NCBI GenBank assembly: GCA_914767715.1 | Contig: OU612075.1 | Location: 18,290,001 to 18,354,000, forward strand | Direction: 5' to 3' | Origin: Membranipora membranacea | Taxonomy: Eukaryota > Bryozoa > Gymnolaemata > Cheilostomatida > Membraniporidae | Length of the DNA stretch: 64,000 bases | Shown here: positions 48,101 through 59,956 of the stretch, piece by piece | How positions within the stretch are numbered: the first letter of the stretch is position 1 | How the letters are laid out: each line of letters begins with the position of its first letter | Notes under the pieces: generated by a model | What the model saw: only the letters and a program-made list of their open reading frames with translations | Database searches by the model: none | What the model was told of the DNA's origin: nothing | Program-made: the position numbers and the translations under genes

Positions 48101-49400
48101 GCTTGCTGACATATTAACTCTTCTAATGACTGTGATAAAAAGCATGTTGACACAGCAAGCAATGCTGGGCGCGTTCATAACATTCATCCATATACTGCCG
48201 ACTTATCTTCATACTTTTGACCCATGTATTGAGAGAACACAAATCCCCTTTAATATTCCCAGAGGGGTAAGAAACACATGTGCACATTATATATCATCAT
48301 TCTATTCTAAAACAAGTGCAAACTGGCAAGTAAGATAAGAAAAAAATGATTATAACAAAGACTTAGTTTTAAGTTTTTTGAATTATAGCACTGATATCAG
48401 GATATAATATAATAGGATAATCTCAGAAATAGTTTTTTTGGTAATTGTCCTTTCAGACACGAAGAGCGGTAAACTCCTGAATAAGTTATAAAAAGCCACA
48501 GAAGAATTAATTAGTTTTCGCAATTGAATTCCATATCTGGAATAGCATCATTAGCTTTCTTTTGCAAAACGAAGGGCTTGCAAAAATAGCCAGTCCCTAG
48601 TAGCAATCTAGAAATGCCCTAATCATCGACACTGTAGGGGTATAATTACTGTTTGCAACATTGTAAACAAGACAATTTCTCAGGCTAATTATTCATGCTA
48701 CTAGGGACAGCCAATCAGATAACAGTCAGATGGGTCCCTGTGTTTAGTGTCCTAACCGTATAACGCTATGATACTATTTCCATTCTAAGAGAAGAATCTA
48801 ATTCAGTGGTTTTCGCATATAGCTGACCATGCTCAGTATCAGCTACAAAACAAACTTTCATAGAGCGCTCGATTCTTAATTTGCGTGACACTGATACACA
48901 CATCTTATTTTGGTATGAAAACCGCAGTGCTAACAGATCAGAATTGTCAGTCAGGGTTACTGATACTTCAATCCGTAACTTTGTCTATTTTTATTTATTG
49001 CCCTATAGAGAAGAAAAAGCTGGACAGAGTTTATTTGACCAAATATCTGCTAGCACCACTAAATTTTGTCAAGGTGAGGTTGGGGTAAATGTAAAATGAA
49101 GAGGAAACAATAATAATACCTAGCCTTAAAGTTAGCTGCTTCAAGCATGCGCAGTCAAGCGTGTGCGCAATGCTGGTTTGTACAATGTATAGACTTCAGT
49201 CGTAGAGGATGTCAATGGCATACTTTCAATTGCCTGTCTTTTCATAAGCTTGTCAAGACAGGCTAACTTTCCATATAAATCAGATCAGAATTGAAAACTG
49301 ACCTGGAACTCTTTGCTGAGCTGATTTCTCTGTTTGATGGATCTACACAGAGTTTATCGCTGTTCTTCTGTTGTGGAATATTACTTGACCCTGATCCCAT
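45192..49400 (-). CDS. Globin-X-like globin with N-terminal myristoylation signal
   Basis: Five minus-strand exons: 49400-49303, 47171-47050, 46583-46475, 46157-45932 and 45374-45192, 245 residues. The product begins MGSGSSN, a good N-myristoylation motif (Gly2, Ser6), followed by a Ser/Glu-rich linker of about 70 residues (YSDSSSGQSSPEEEEQPYDP). The globin fold starts at LTDEEKKLLVHSWNQV (helix A). LFERNPEVKSEFIPF covers the B-CD region, NHGLRVLS holds the distal His (E7, about residue 142), and ATGTRHGKY the proximal His (F8, about 174), 32 residues apart as in other hexacoordinate globins. The G-H region is MCPHFVSAISETIGNKWSQE. Introns fall at B12.2 (phase 2 inside the Asn codon) and G7.0 (phase 0), the two ancestral globin positions. 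The E-helix wording is close to globin X, a membrane-anchored animal globin; the subtype call is an inference. The C-terminal tail is basic (KKKERQKK). Confidence 0.9.
49241..49266. mobile_element. Family C MITE, copy 4 (short)
   Basis: TTGCCTGTCTTTTCATAAGC and GCTTGTCAAGACAGGCTAA in immediate succession. Lies just inside the first globin intron, close to its donor. Confidence 0.6.
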
Positions 49401-49799
49401 CACAATGTTTGATAATCTCTGAAGAATATGTATATAAACTGCATTGACAATACTACGTTGACTGATATATTACGGAAGAGTAACGATATTTCTCAACTGA
49501 GGTTTCAACATCTGTTTCTCAATATTTCAAGAAAATTTCCCAATATGCTTCGTTTTGTTATTAATTATGATTATAAGATCGTTCTTCATCCGAACAGCGA
49601 GAGAATGGTATATGCTGCCTGACACCAGTCATCTACTGAGCCCCCAATGTGTCTAGTATTAGCCTGTTATATGAATATTTGTTGCTGACCTGGAACGATA
49701 AACCGATTGTGGCACAACGGTTTCTTAAGTCACAGCTGTAGAGGCTGGCACTGGAAACCTGCCAGCTTGCAGGTAAACATGCAGGTAAACAAGCCATAT

Positions 49800-50502
49800 A
49801 CTATCCAGATGCTATCCACCCAATATGTTAAACCTTCTACCCCTACACTTGTTTTAAATGATACTGCTATTGCTTTTAGTGATAAATTTAAATATCTTGG
49901 TGTATTAGTTGACGATAAGCTGCGTTTTAATGATCACGTGCATGGTATAGTTTCAACCGCCTCTCAAAGGATGTATGTAGTCAGGAATTTTGTATTTTTA
50001 AGCTCTAAATCACTATCAAATATGCTTTTTAAAAATTTTATTGTATCACGAATCTCCTATTGCTTACCCATTATTTTTAAAAGCTTGTATGCTGCTGACA
50101 AGCAACGCCTGTGTAAAATTTTCAAGGACGCTATTAAGTTAGGCATTGAACATCCCGATATTTATACCATGATGGACAATCAGACACGAACACTGGCCTT
50201 ACGCTATATTCACGATGAGGATCATTTCATCAATGATTTGTTGAGTAAATGTCCATCTGGCAGATACCGTACAGTAAAACATAGAAGCTCACTGGGGAGA
50301 GACTGTTTTCTGCGTCATATCACTCTTATTTTAAACGAAATACTTTTTTAGACAGAGATTTGATTTTTTATTCCAAGTGTCTTCGCTTTTTTCTTGCTGA
50401 TTCAAAGTGCCAGCAATTACACTGGATTTCGCGACTCATTTTTTCTTTTAATAATGCTGTCAGTGATAGTAATAAAATCCATCCATCCATCCATCCATCC
50501 AT
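49800..50502 (+). mobile_element. 5'-truncated LINE with (ATCC)n tail
   Basis: Codes the last part of a non-LTR reverse transcriptase from about 49808 to the stop at 50349-50351. It includes the thumb motif FKYLGVLVDDKLRFNDH, a CLPIIFKSLY segment and LSKCPSGRYRT near the end, the same place as PSGRYRV in the 13 kb element, so the two are related subfamilies. A 3' UTR of about 125 bases ends GATAGTAATAAAATCC and (ATCC)n at 50477-50502. The palm domain and endonuclease are absent. The open frame appears to begin before the LINE similarity (49707), in unrelated sequence. Confidence 0.8.
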
Positions 50503-51440
50503 ATACCACACTAATTCATTGATAAATGTGATGAAATTACTCATAGTTTGACCAATCAACTCCCTCTCCACTGGTTGCTGATTAGTCAGGTTTGTCCTGT
50601 TGTTCTTCCTAGGGGGAGGGGAGGGGGAGTTCATTGGTTTGACCTGGGAGAGGTTGAGTCAAAACTAGCTCTCCCTGTTGCCTGGGTAGTAAGAATGTAA
50701 TAGACTTGTCCTCACCTGTTACAGAACAGGACAACTCTTGAAACAGATTTCACGTCTCTGTAGCGTGCCCACTTATGTCGCGTTTTTCGTGTTGCCTAAA
50801 ATCATAAAATAATCTTGGGATCATGATTTGGGGCGAGGAGCTCAAAAAGAGATTTCATTGTTTTGATCTCAGGCTAAATATGTTTTGTCAAGGACACCTT
50901 TGTAAAGAGCTTTCAAGAGAATATCTGTTTCAGGTTTTCAACTGCAATTACTGCTTCACTCATGTTTGATCAATAACAACTTCAGCCAATCTAAGAGTGC
51001 CCAGTTACCAGAACAGGTCTACAAGGGGTTCTTAGTTTTGATTGTTATCTGTCTTTTCCTCCTAAGGTATTTAATGACTTTACTCCCAGCACCAATCTGG
51101 CAAAAAAAAGAGTGAGATGCTTTGCTCTCACTTTCAGGGTTTGTCTTGTTACGCATTACCAGTTTTCAAGTTCCTCTATGATGACATCATAAAATCTTTT
51201 TTTTTTTTTGTTAAGTGTCTGGGAGCAAGATGGAATGATACCTTAAACTTGATATTCAACAAAGCATCAAGTAAGTCGTCTTGGTTTGATCAGCCAATCA
51301 ACACCTCAGTTCTCTTTGGCATGTTATACACTATCCAGGACCGTCTTTTTGTTTGTTTTGATTTTGTTTCTGAATCTGTTTTATACCACCATACAGGTAA
51401 AACTAGCTAATTGCCTGCGACTAACGACAGTTCTGAGAAA
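50503..51440. other. Spacer between the LINE fragment and AVEN-like gene
   Basis: Contains a G-rich/C-rich inverted repeat at about 50549-50645 (CCAATCAACTCCCTCTCC against GGGGGAGTTCATTGG). No exon supported. The globin and AVEN-like genes are transcribed away from this region, so both promoters should lie between 49.4 and 51.4 kb. Confidence 0.4.
50549..50645. repeat. Imperfect inverted repeat
   Basis: GACCAATCAACTCCCTCTCC at the left, GGGGGAGTTCATTGGTTTGA at the right. A related unpaired stretch (CAATCAACTCCCATTCTC) occurs near 43036. Possibly another MITE family, but evidence is thin. Confidence 0.4.
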
Positions 51441-54400
51441 ATGCGTCCCGACGAGCACAGAAGAAAGAAAAATGAAAATTACAAGCGGAAGCACAACATT
51501 CAAGGAAAGAAACAAGAGGTACGAAGATGTGAGCACTGAGGGAATAATTATTCTGAAACTATATGAAATTTTGATGCTTCCCGGTTCTTTGTCATGCTGT
51601 ATATAAGTACTCGTAATGCGTGATGATTTATTTCTAATTAGTTGGAGTGTTCCATCATTGAATAGCCCAATATATCGACCTTGTATGTAGTGGACTATTG
51701 TACATTACATTTACAGCATTAGTTGGATATTTACTAGTAACAGGCGTAGCCAGCCCATTTTCAGGACACCTTTGATATGATAAATTGGATGGCGTATTCG
51801 TTTTCACTCAGCCAACTGATTGTTTACTCATAATTTTCATTGCATCATATTGTCCTGTGGTTCTATTAACCTCTCAACATGCAAAATTTAGTATTCCGAA
51901 AACTAAAAATGTCACTATCTAACTAATAAAATTTCTTTATTATATAGTTTTTATTTAAGTTTCCTTTTCAGCCAGTCATGACTAGAAATGAACCTCTCAA
52001 TATGAGACTTTGTTCTCATTACTAATTTGATTGCAGCAGGAACAACCAAAGCATCCGCAGCTGGGTAAGAAGGCTACTAAATCTAAGGGACCTGACCTTG
52101 GTACAAATGCAGATCGATATGAGCTCGAATCGGCTGAAGGTTATCAGGTGACGGGCAGAGATTACTCCGAACTGTTGGCTTCTTCTAACACAAGTCACGG
52201 TATGGCATCTACCAATTAAAACAGTTACTTTTGCTTCAAAGACTCCCACCTCAAAACTCTTTAGCTGAAGCATAATTGTCATTACCAACGCTTTGATATC
52301 ATTATTTTGAGTAACAACCTTAGTAAGCTTTTTATAAATAAACAATAATTATTAATATTGACATCATCTTATGTGTGAATTTCTGGCGTTTTTGTGCCTT
52401 GCTACCAAGTAGGCATCAATGGGCAATTCCCAAGATTTTGCTCAGTCTTAGCTATCATTAGCTAGGGTGACAGTGTAAACCAGTGAGTTTACCAAAGTTA
52501 AAATGTCTATTTCTGATTATTCAGAGTGATTCATCATTATTTTACAGCTGTACCACCCTGTCTTATCTATGCTCAATCAGATATAGCAGTTAGTTTTTTT
52601 AATTTTTAGGTGTATCAGCCAGTTTGAGTGAAGGAGGAGAAGTCGCCCAGTCACTGGACTCACTATCCTTAGATATTAGTTCTATTGATAAGGCTGTTAA
52701 TTGTTTCAGCATATCCACTATTCTGCAACTCGACATTGTGACCGGCAGGCTCCTAACAGTAAGTTCTTTTATGAATAATACATGAATTAATTGTTGTCTT
52801 TTTACCCTGCAGGATGAAAATACTGATAGAATGAGTTATAGGGATCTGGCTCAGATTGAGATCAAGTTTGATCATGTTTACCTGCATTCGGGTTCGCTTA
52901 CCAGGCATAGACTTAATACACTATACATTATACCATACTATACTATATATATTAAGTCTATGGGAAGCAGTTCCGAATGCATGCAATTTAGATCAAACTT
53001 GGTCTAGCCCTGAATGGTTGAATTGCTGGGTTTTAGTATAATCGATACTATGTTTTATTAATCGTTGTTTTTTAGCTATAATTGAGAGTTTTATCAAAGT
53101 TTTCGGAATTTATATTTAACCAATTTTCTGTCAGCAAAGGTGATAATTTCCTCATTTATGGTAAATTGATTTTTTACTCCAACCTGGAAATTTCAATCTA
53201 AATTTATCGACTGAGCTATTTTTGAAGTTGTTCAGCCAACGCTAGGTTTTAAAGCATCTTGCTGACAGCATCAAATTATTCCCTCAGTCATATGGGTAAT
53301 ATCCTTGTTCAAAGTCTTGTAATGAAATTGCAACAACCCTGGAGTAGTAATAACCTATTTCACTTAAATAATGAAATTGAATTCAATATTTTCTCTCTGA
53401 AGTAGATTCCAGCCAGACTACTTCTCTGTGACATGGGCATTGATGAAAATCTAATTTGCCTTTTGCTTCCAAGTACTTTTAGTGAAATTTTTATCTAGGA
53501 CCAAAATGTTTTATCGCACTAGAATATCAACAAGAGATATGCTCCACCTAGTAGAAGAAAGGACAGCTGTTAAGTGTTGCAGTTAATTTTTCACAAATAT
53601 GAGGCCATCAAAACCTCTTAATTGGTACCCTCCTCTCAACTCTCAGCCTAGGAGTTTGATTGAGATGGGATGAAGTTGATTGATGCTGAATGAGAGTTAC
53701 GCCTTGATGCAGTAAGCCTTATTCCAAGGGCTACATGGTTAAGCACCAACAGTCCTTGTTAAAAGCTATAAGTTCTGATGGCATAAGATAGGCATTGAGT
53801 CGGGGACTGGCTAGGTAGAATATCCTTTAATTATGCTTACCAAATCAGTTGATTTACTGTCGCCAATGCGTTGTTAGTGAACTTGTGACAAGCTGCTTAT
53901 CCCACATAAATCTGGGAAGTCCTGACTCAACACCTGAACACTTCCTCAATGTCAGCTTCAACCGTAAATATTTCCTATTGCTCATCCAATCACTGCAAAC
54001 TCTACAATATTTTTGTAACGAGTAAACGAGTACCTGAGTGCATATATTCTGCAATGACAAACGATTGAAGAGTGCAATATTGCGGCTGTTATCTCAAATT
54101 AACGTCGTAATTTCTGATGAAGTTTGTCCAATTAAAGTGATAAGGTTTGAATTTCAATACTGATAAAATGTTGTAAAATATATGATATTCCCAAGAAGCA
54201 CTAAAATATTATTGACTGAGTTTCCATATTGATGATTAGACATGTGCCTGGCTTCCGCCTGACATTATATAAAATCTGAATCTCAGATTAATGAAAATTG
54301 TTTCTTCCCGCGTTCATTCGGTTCAGGGACTTTCTGGTCGTGACAATGGATAAAATCATAGTTTGCTAGTTAGAGCCTGTCTTAGAATTAAATCTAATTA

Positions 54401-57400
54401 AATTAAACATGATATCAGAAGAATCTTACCTTGAATTTCTACAAATGTGCGTTGAGTAAGCATATTGATGAAAACGATACCACTATAAGCATTAAGAAGA
54501 ATTGCAAACATCACAAAGTTCAGCCAGGCAGCATCAGAAAAAGTTTCTTAACTTTTGAATAGGTAGTGCATGGATCAAGTTTGATCCAGTTTGCCTACAT
54601 TCCAGTTGTTCCCCCTCAACCGATGAGCAGCGATTTATCAGTGGAGGGGGAGCGATTCCAAATGCAGTCCAACTGGATCAAACTTAGTCTATTTGTAGCC
54701 CCTCTGATTGATGAATACCACACGCCCAAAACTTGCATAGTGTATACCTAATATTTTCTCTGGTATAATATACTAAATAAATTGGACTGTGCTCTCTGTT
54801 ACGGAAAACATGAGGAAGGATAATGTGGCCTAGGCTTTGCACAAATCAATAAGCACATTACCTTAGGTCATGCAAAAAGCTTTATAACCTAGGAGCCTTG
54901 AGAGTATAGATTCCTCTCACAATAACAAACATGCATGTTTTCCCCTAACACAATTATCAAGCATCTATCTAACATATTATCTCACACAATAACTGATTAC
55001 CATGCAGTAGTAGTTGACAATAAATGAATGATGCGGATAGACCCTATTGACAAAAATCAAATCAGTAAAACACTACTCCAAGTTTAGCTGAGGGCGCTAT
55101 ATTAGTTTGCGCTGTTGCTCAGTCAGCTCTAGTCTGTCTTGACAAATTTGGTTCAGTGGGGGGGGGACACCCCACTGAACAAAGCTTGTCAAGACAGGCT
55201 AAGTCAGCTCATGAATTCAAATGTGGAGTATGATAGCAGGTCACACAGCTGGAGGCGTCGTAAACATGTAGTATTATTATTTTGTAATATTGATCTTTTC
55301 TGTCTAATGAGTCTCAATGTTTGTGGTGAGCATGTGGGTGTGATCATCAACATGATCATGATGATAGAGAGTTTATAAAAAGTTCATTGCTACAAATGGT
55401 TTAAAAAGCTATGATGGTTTATAAATAAGTTTCCTAGCAATTAGACTTAAAGACATGATTGTTTTGTAATCGAATTCAGTGACAATTTTCATCATCCTGA
55501 CATTCCTGATAATTTCTTATTTTCTTTCTTACGAGTCTATAACATGATATCCCTAAATAGAAAACTGCTTGGCATTTTGTATTCAAAAGTAATTTTAGTG
55601 TTATAATGGTGTCATCTTAAAGTTTGAATTCAAAGTAGTTTTACTGTTTTATTGTTATCATAGAATCACTTCATAGTTATTAGTAATATTTGATTATACT
55701 TAGGTTATTGGCGATATTACAGGCAACCTTTCAGATTCATAGATACGTGTGCATTATTTCGGTGTAAGTAAGTCCAGTTTTTGGGTAGTCCAGTGGCTGA
55801 TTGTACATTTTTGCTAGTGTGCATTGAAGAGTAATCTATGCAAGGTAATTGATCTATTTTGGTAATTTCAGTGCCGCCCAAGATATCTAACAGCGGGCCA
55901 GTCTGGTTTTGAGATCAGAAAAGAAATTGGTGGGTTTAAAGGTCCCTCAACTCAGTACACGTACAACAATCTCTGTAATCACATTTGGGATAACCATATG
56001 GATAGTGTTGATTGTATTTTGAACCCCAATTTAAAAATGAGATTTGTGAAATTATTATTTTAAGGTTTCACTTCACATACCTTAATCAGCTTTCATAAGG
56101 CAGTCCGCATTCAGCGTTGTGGTAAAAGGCTGGCTTCAAAAAGAGTTTTTCTTCTGATGCTGCCAGTATATGTTATATCCGACACAAGTTACAATTTAAG
56201 ATAGCAATGTCATAATGCCATCGAGCTGTTTTATGTAAATACATTTGTAATGAAGAAGTGGAGGCTTGTAGACTGTATAAGGGTTGATATGATTGCTTTT
56301 CAAGTATCAATATCCTGCTTTGTCAATGTTGTTCAAAAACAACTTGACTTTGCAATAGTTCAGAGTCATTGATATATAAATTTTTTCATTTCATTTTACC
56401 CAAACACATATCTGTTTGGCGCCAACTAATTTTTCCCCTGGCTCCACCCCTATACCTGTATGTAATAATATTGCCAGTAATAATTAGCATGAGACTTTGC
56501 TGTAGGCTGGAAAGCTGGGGACTTTTGCTGTGTAAATAGTGCCGGTATGTGCTGAGAGCATAATTATTTAATAGCAAAAAACTCATAATATATAACCTAA
56601 GATGACACGATGGCAGGAAGAAAATTATATTTTCGACTTGAAGGATTTGAATAACAATATCGATTTACTACTTCAAACCATGACATAACTTAGTATATGA
56701 AACTGATATCATTTTTAGCGAAGGTCGTCAGCTTACCTGCCTGGGTAGTTGTTTCTTGCTGCCTTTAATGCAGACTCCGAAGTCGGGTGAATAACAGCTG
56801 TCAGTCAGACTTAGATTGATGTAGATTCACCAAAACTGAGTTGTATCAGCAATACTTCATGCAGTCATATTAGGGTTATGTCTGCTGAGTTTAACGCTTC
56901 CAGCCTCAAAAGTACATGTTGACATTAAGACCTAAAATGTCACGGGTTTTTTTTAAACTGATGCTGATTTTACTTCCTACTGTGCGTTTCTTCCGAGGTT
57001 ATGCGCTATGATTTTGCCACCGCTAATTTATCCGCATGACAATTACCCAAAAGACAGCAATGTCAAACATGTGTAAATTGTTGTTGTTCTGCAGTGTGCA
57101 TGTGCACAGATAATAATAATGATGTGGGAAATTAGCAAGACAGCTATCTAGTTTTAAAATGTTGTGAACTCAATAATAATTTTCACATGCACTATTATGT
57201 TAAGAGGTGTAGTGCCCAAAGAATATTACTATAATGCAATTATTGAATTACTACCTAACAAGTTTTAATTTAAAAAAAAGATCATTAGAAGCCATACTAA
57301 TAGGCATACAAATAACATGGTTTTTATACTATTATATGGTTGTTATTGATAAACCTGAATTGGTATGCAAAAGAACAGCAACCTATACTCAGTAATTTAC

Positions 57401-59541
57401 GGTGATTTTTTGGCGCAAATGAATGTCCTCAAAATTAATATTAGTGTGTATGAATTTCCATTGGCACTTCTCAAACCGAGTAGCTCTTAATATTTTTTTG
57501 TATCTCTAATTGCAGAATGTACCAATAGATGATGACCTGACAGATTATGTTGATGATGATATGGACCAGGTATACGTGGTGGATCATGACAAACCAAACC
57601 ACCAGACACCAGAGGAGATTTACTTTATGAATACGGGACAGAGACTACCAGATGGTCATAAAAAGACAGACTTCTCAGCAACTGGTCCTAGGTGAGATGG
57701 ATCTCATTATACTAATGACAGTTTGACTTCTTTGACGTGAGACAAACTAGGCGTAATGGGCCGGGGTCCGTCGTGCAGGGGGCAAAAGTCTTGCAGTTCA
57801 GACTAATAGCGTAATGAGACCCTGCCCTCCCAACCCTTCTTCCACATTTTGCTTTCTGTTCAGACGAATATCAAGATATCAATTCAATAATTAAGGTATT
57901 AAGTTTTTGCAAAGAAATTAAGTTTTTTCTATCTGTAGGGTATGTGATCCTTCGAATGAACCTTAATTTGTTGTATTTGTCAGTACCTGAGCACTATCTC
58001 TCTGATTTCCCTTCGTGATTCCAGAGATTGTTGGCCTCCAGTGAACATAAAAATACATTTTAAAAAAATTGATTTAAACTGTTGTATTTCCTCTTTTTTT
58101 CATTAATGAGATCTCGTTTGTCCACCGAAAGGTCTGAGTGGAGTCAAATACTAATTGTGGAAAAGTGATTGGTCTTGTGTATGGTGTGTAGTGTGTGGTG
58201 TCAAAATACTCTTGTATTGATAAGAAAAATCAAATTTCCTCTTTAGACAAATGGTCAAAAGCAATTAGAGATCGATTATTATCATCTTTATTATATATTT
58301 TCTTTCAGTTATAGTTCAGTGACAAAAGAAGTGATATACAAGACTGAAGTTAAACTGCGTGAGTCAGACATTGACCCAAAAGGTGAGATATCTCCTACCT
58401 AAATAATGGTGATACTGCATCGACTTAGCCTTATCCCGCGACCCCCAAAACATCAAAAAAGTAACCGCGTGACAAGGCTAACATGACTCCCATAAACTGC
58501 TGAAACAAGTTGTTATCTTGAAGTCAGCCATACCCATTCTTTGATTAGACCTCGGTGAATAATGAAAGAAATTAAGAATGTTCCCCAAATGTTTATCTTG
58601 AAATGCACAATGGCTGTCATTGCCTCTGCTACTTGGGCTGACCTTCCTCTTACTTGACAATACTACCAATCTGACCCTGCAGCCTATACCAGGCTCTCTT
58701 TATTAATGATAAGTAATTTAATATATATGTATAATGGGAATAACATTCACAAAGATTATTTAAACAATGTGTACAAAATCTTTTTACTTACTGATGATGT
58801 GATGTGAGGTCTGATAAAGAGTTATTTTCTCTTTTTAAAAGAGGACATAACTCCATAATCACATTAAAACAACACAATATACCTGAAGCTCAAATAGAGT
58901 TCTCATTCAACTTAGACAGGGCAATAATTATTAGCATGTATAGCATGTTTGAGGCACTCAATTGTGGGTGTCATTGAATTGCATTGTGGCAGCATTATCA
59001 TTTATTTACAGTCCACTAATCCAAATTTTTTATTGATAACTATATCAATTACGATGAGATTGTTTGTTTGAAAACTGCTACAGATTCAACAGCTTCTAGT
59101 GATCAATGTTGTTTTCCATTAAACAAGTTTTTATAGCTCAACATTAATATCAAAATGATCATGGCATGCTGCATAATATATCGCAATTTTAAAACACTAA
59201 ATCTGATCAAACATGATTGCAAACTGCAAATTAATGTTACATCAATGTAACTACACAATTCAAGGGCCTGATGCCACCCACACTCAGATGCCTCAGTCCC
59301 GAAATGCTAATGCTCCACTCAGCGTTCTTTCTTTGCTCATCATTAAGTCTATGGCAGCTCCTTGCAAATTCCAAATTGATAGGCAAGTACAGATATCTTA
59401 GTGGGATGTGGTCTAGGATCTATTGATACTTTATTATTCACCTCTGTTTATATTTCAGCTAAAGAATCACCTGGTGCGAGTCTTACTGTTGAAGATGAAG
59501 ATGACTTAGAGGATTGGCTGGATTCTGTTCTGGATGACTGA
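51441..59541 (+). CDS. AVEN: AVEN-like cell death regulator
   Basis: Six exons, 51441-51518, 52037-52199, 52610-52758, 57516-57691, 58309-58382 and 59459-59541, 240 residues. All junctions are GT-AG and in frame. Aven is a cytosolic/nuclear protein that stabilises anti-apoptotic Bcl-2 family members, hampers Apaf-1 activation and activates ATM. Evidence for the family: a DRYELESAEGYQVTGRDYSE segment that parallels the DRY---GTDFS block of Aven, a helical stretch (LDISSIDKAVNCFSISTILQ) where Aven has its conserved leucine-rich helix, and the acidic C-terminus EDEDDLEDWLDSVLDD, matching the EDWLDS end of Aven. The N-terminus is basic (MRPDEHRRKKNENYKRKHN) but lacks the long RGG-rich region of mammalian Aven. 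Similarity is patchy, so the name is an assignment by motif order, not by full alignment. AATAAA at 59805-59810 is a likely polyA signal. Confidence 0.75.
52859..53005. mobile_element. Family B MITE, copy 4
   Basis: AVEN intron 3. GATCAAGTTTGATCATGTTT at the left (from 52860) and TAGATCAAACTTGGTCTA at the right. The centre holds an extra hairpin (CATAGACTTAATA against TATTAAGTCTATG) that the other copies lack. Confidence 0.75.
54573..54690. mobile_element. Family B MITE, copy 5
   Basis: AVEN intron 3. GATCAAGTTTGATCCAGTTT at the left and AACTGGATCAAACTTAGTC at the right, with TTCCAGTTGTTCCCCC and GGGGGAGCGATTCC inside. Clean terminal repeats. Confidence 0.8.
55128..55202. mobile_element. Family C MITE, copy 5
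   Basis: AVEN intron 3. TAGTCTGTCTTGACAAATTT at the left and AAGCTTGTCAAGACAGGCTA at the right. The inner arm TTCAGTGGGG pairs with CCCCACTGAA, giving a stem of about 30 bases. Confidence 0.8.
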
Positions 59542-59956
59542 CGCCAATAATGACATCACCGGCGTAATGATTATACCAGAGGTCTGCTGAGGAAATCAAT
59601 TATGTGAGCGGGCTTCCTGTGCTTCCTGTGCATGACATTGCTCTAGGTGGCCTGGAAACCTGAAGCCAATGTCTGGCACAGTGAAGGGGATTTGAGAAGA
59701 TGTTTTATTTGCGGCGGGAGGATGACTCGGGCACTTAAACTCAATAGTGGAATCGAGATGCCTCGCTACACAAGACTTGTGCAATATCCTTCTTCACTAG
59801 AGGGAATAAAATTGTGTTAGGTCAACTCTGGAATAAATCACAGACCAAGCACATTAATCTGTGTTTTTTCTGTGATAGAGCTTTATTGCGGCTGCAGTAT
59901 ATCTGAGTTCTTTATTTTATTTTTTATCAATAATTTTATACACATTCCCATAACAA
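59542..59956. other. AVEN-like 3' region
   Basis: Probable 3' UTR with AATAAA at 59805-59810, then AT-rich spacer up to the tandem repeat. No other gene seen. Confidence 0.4.
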
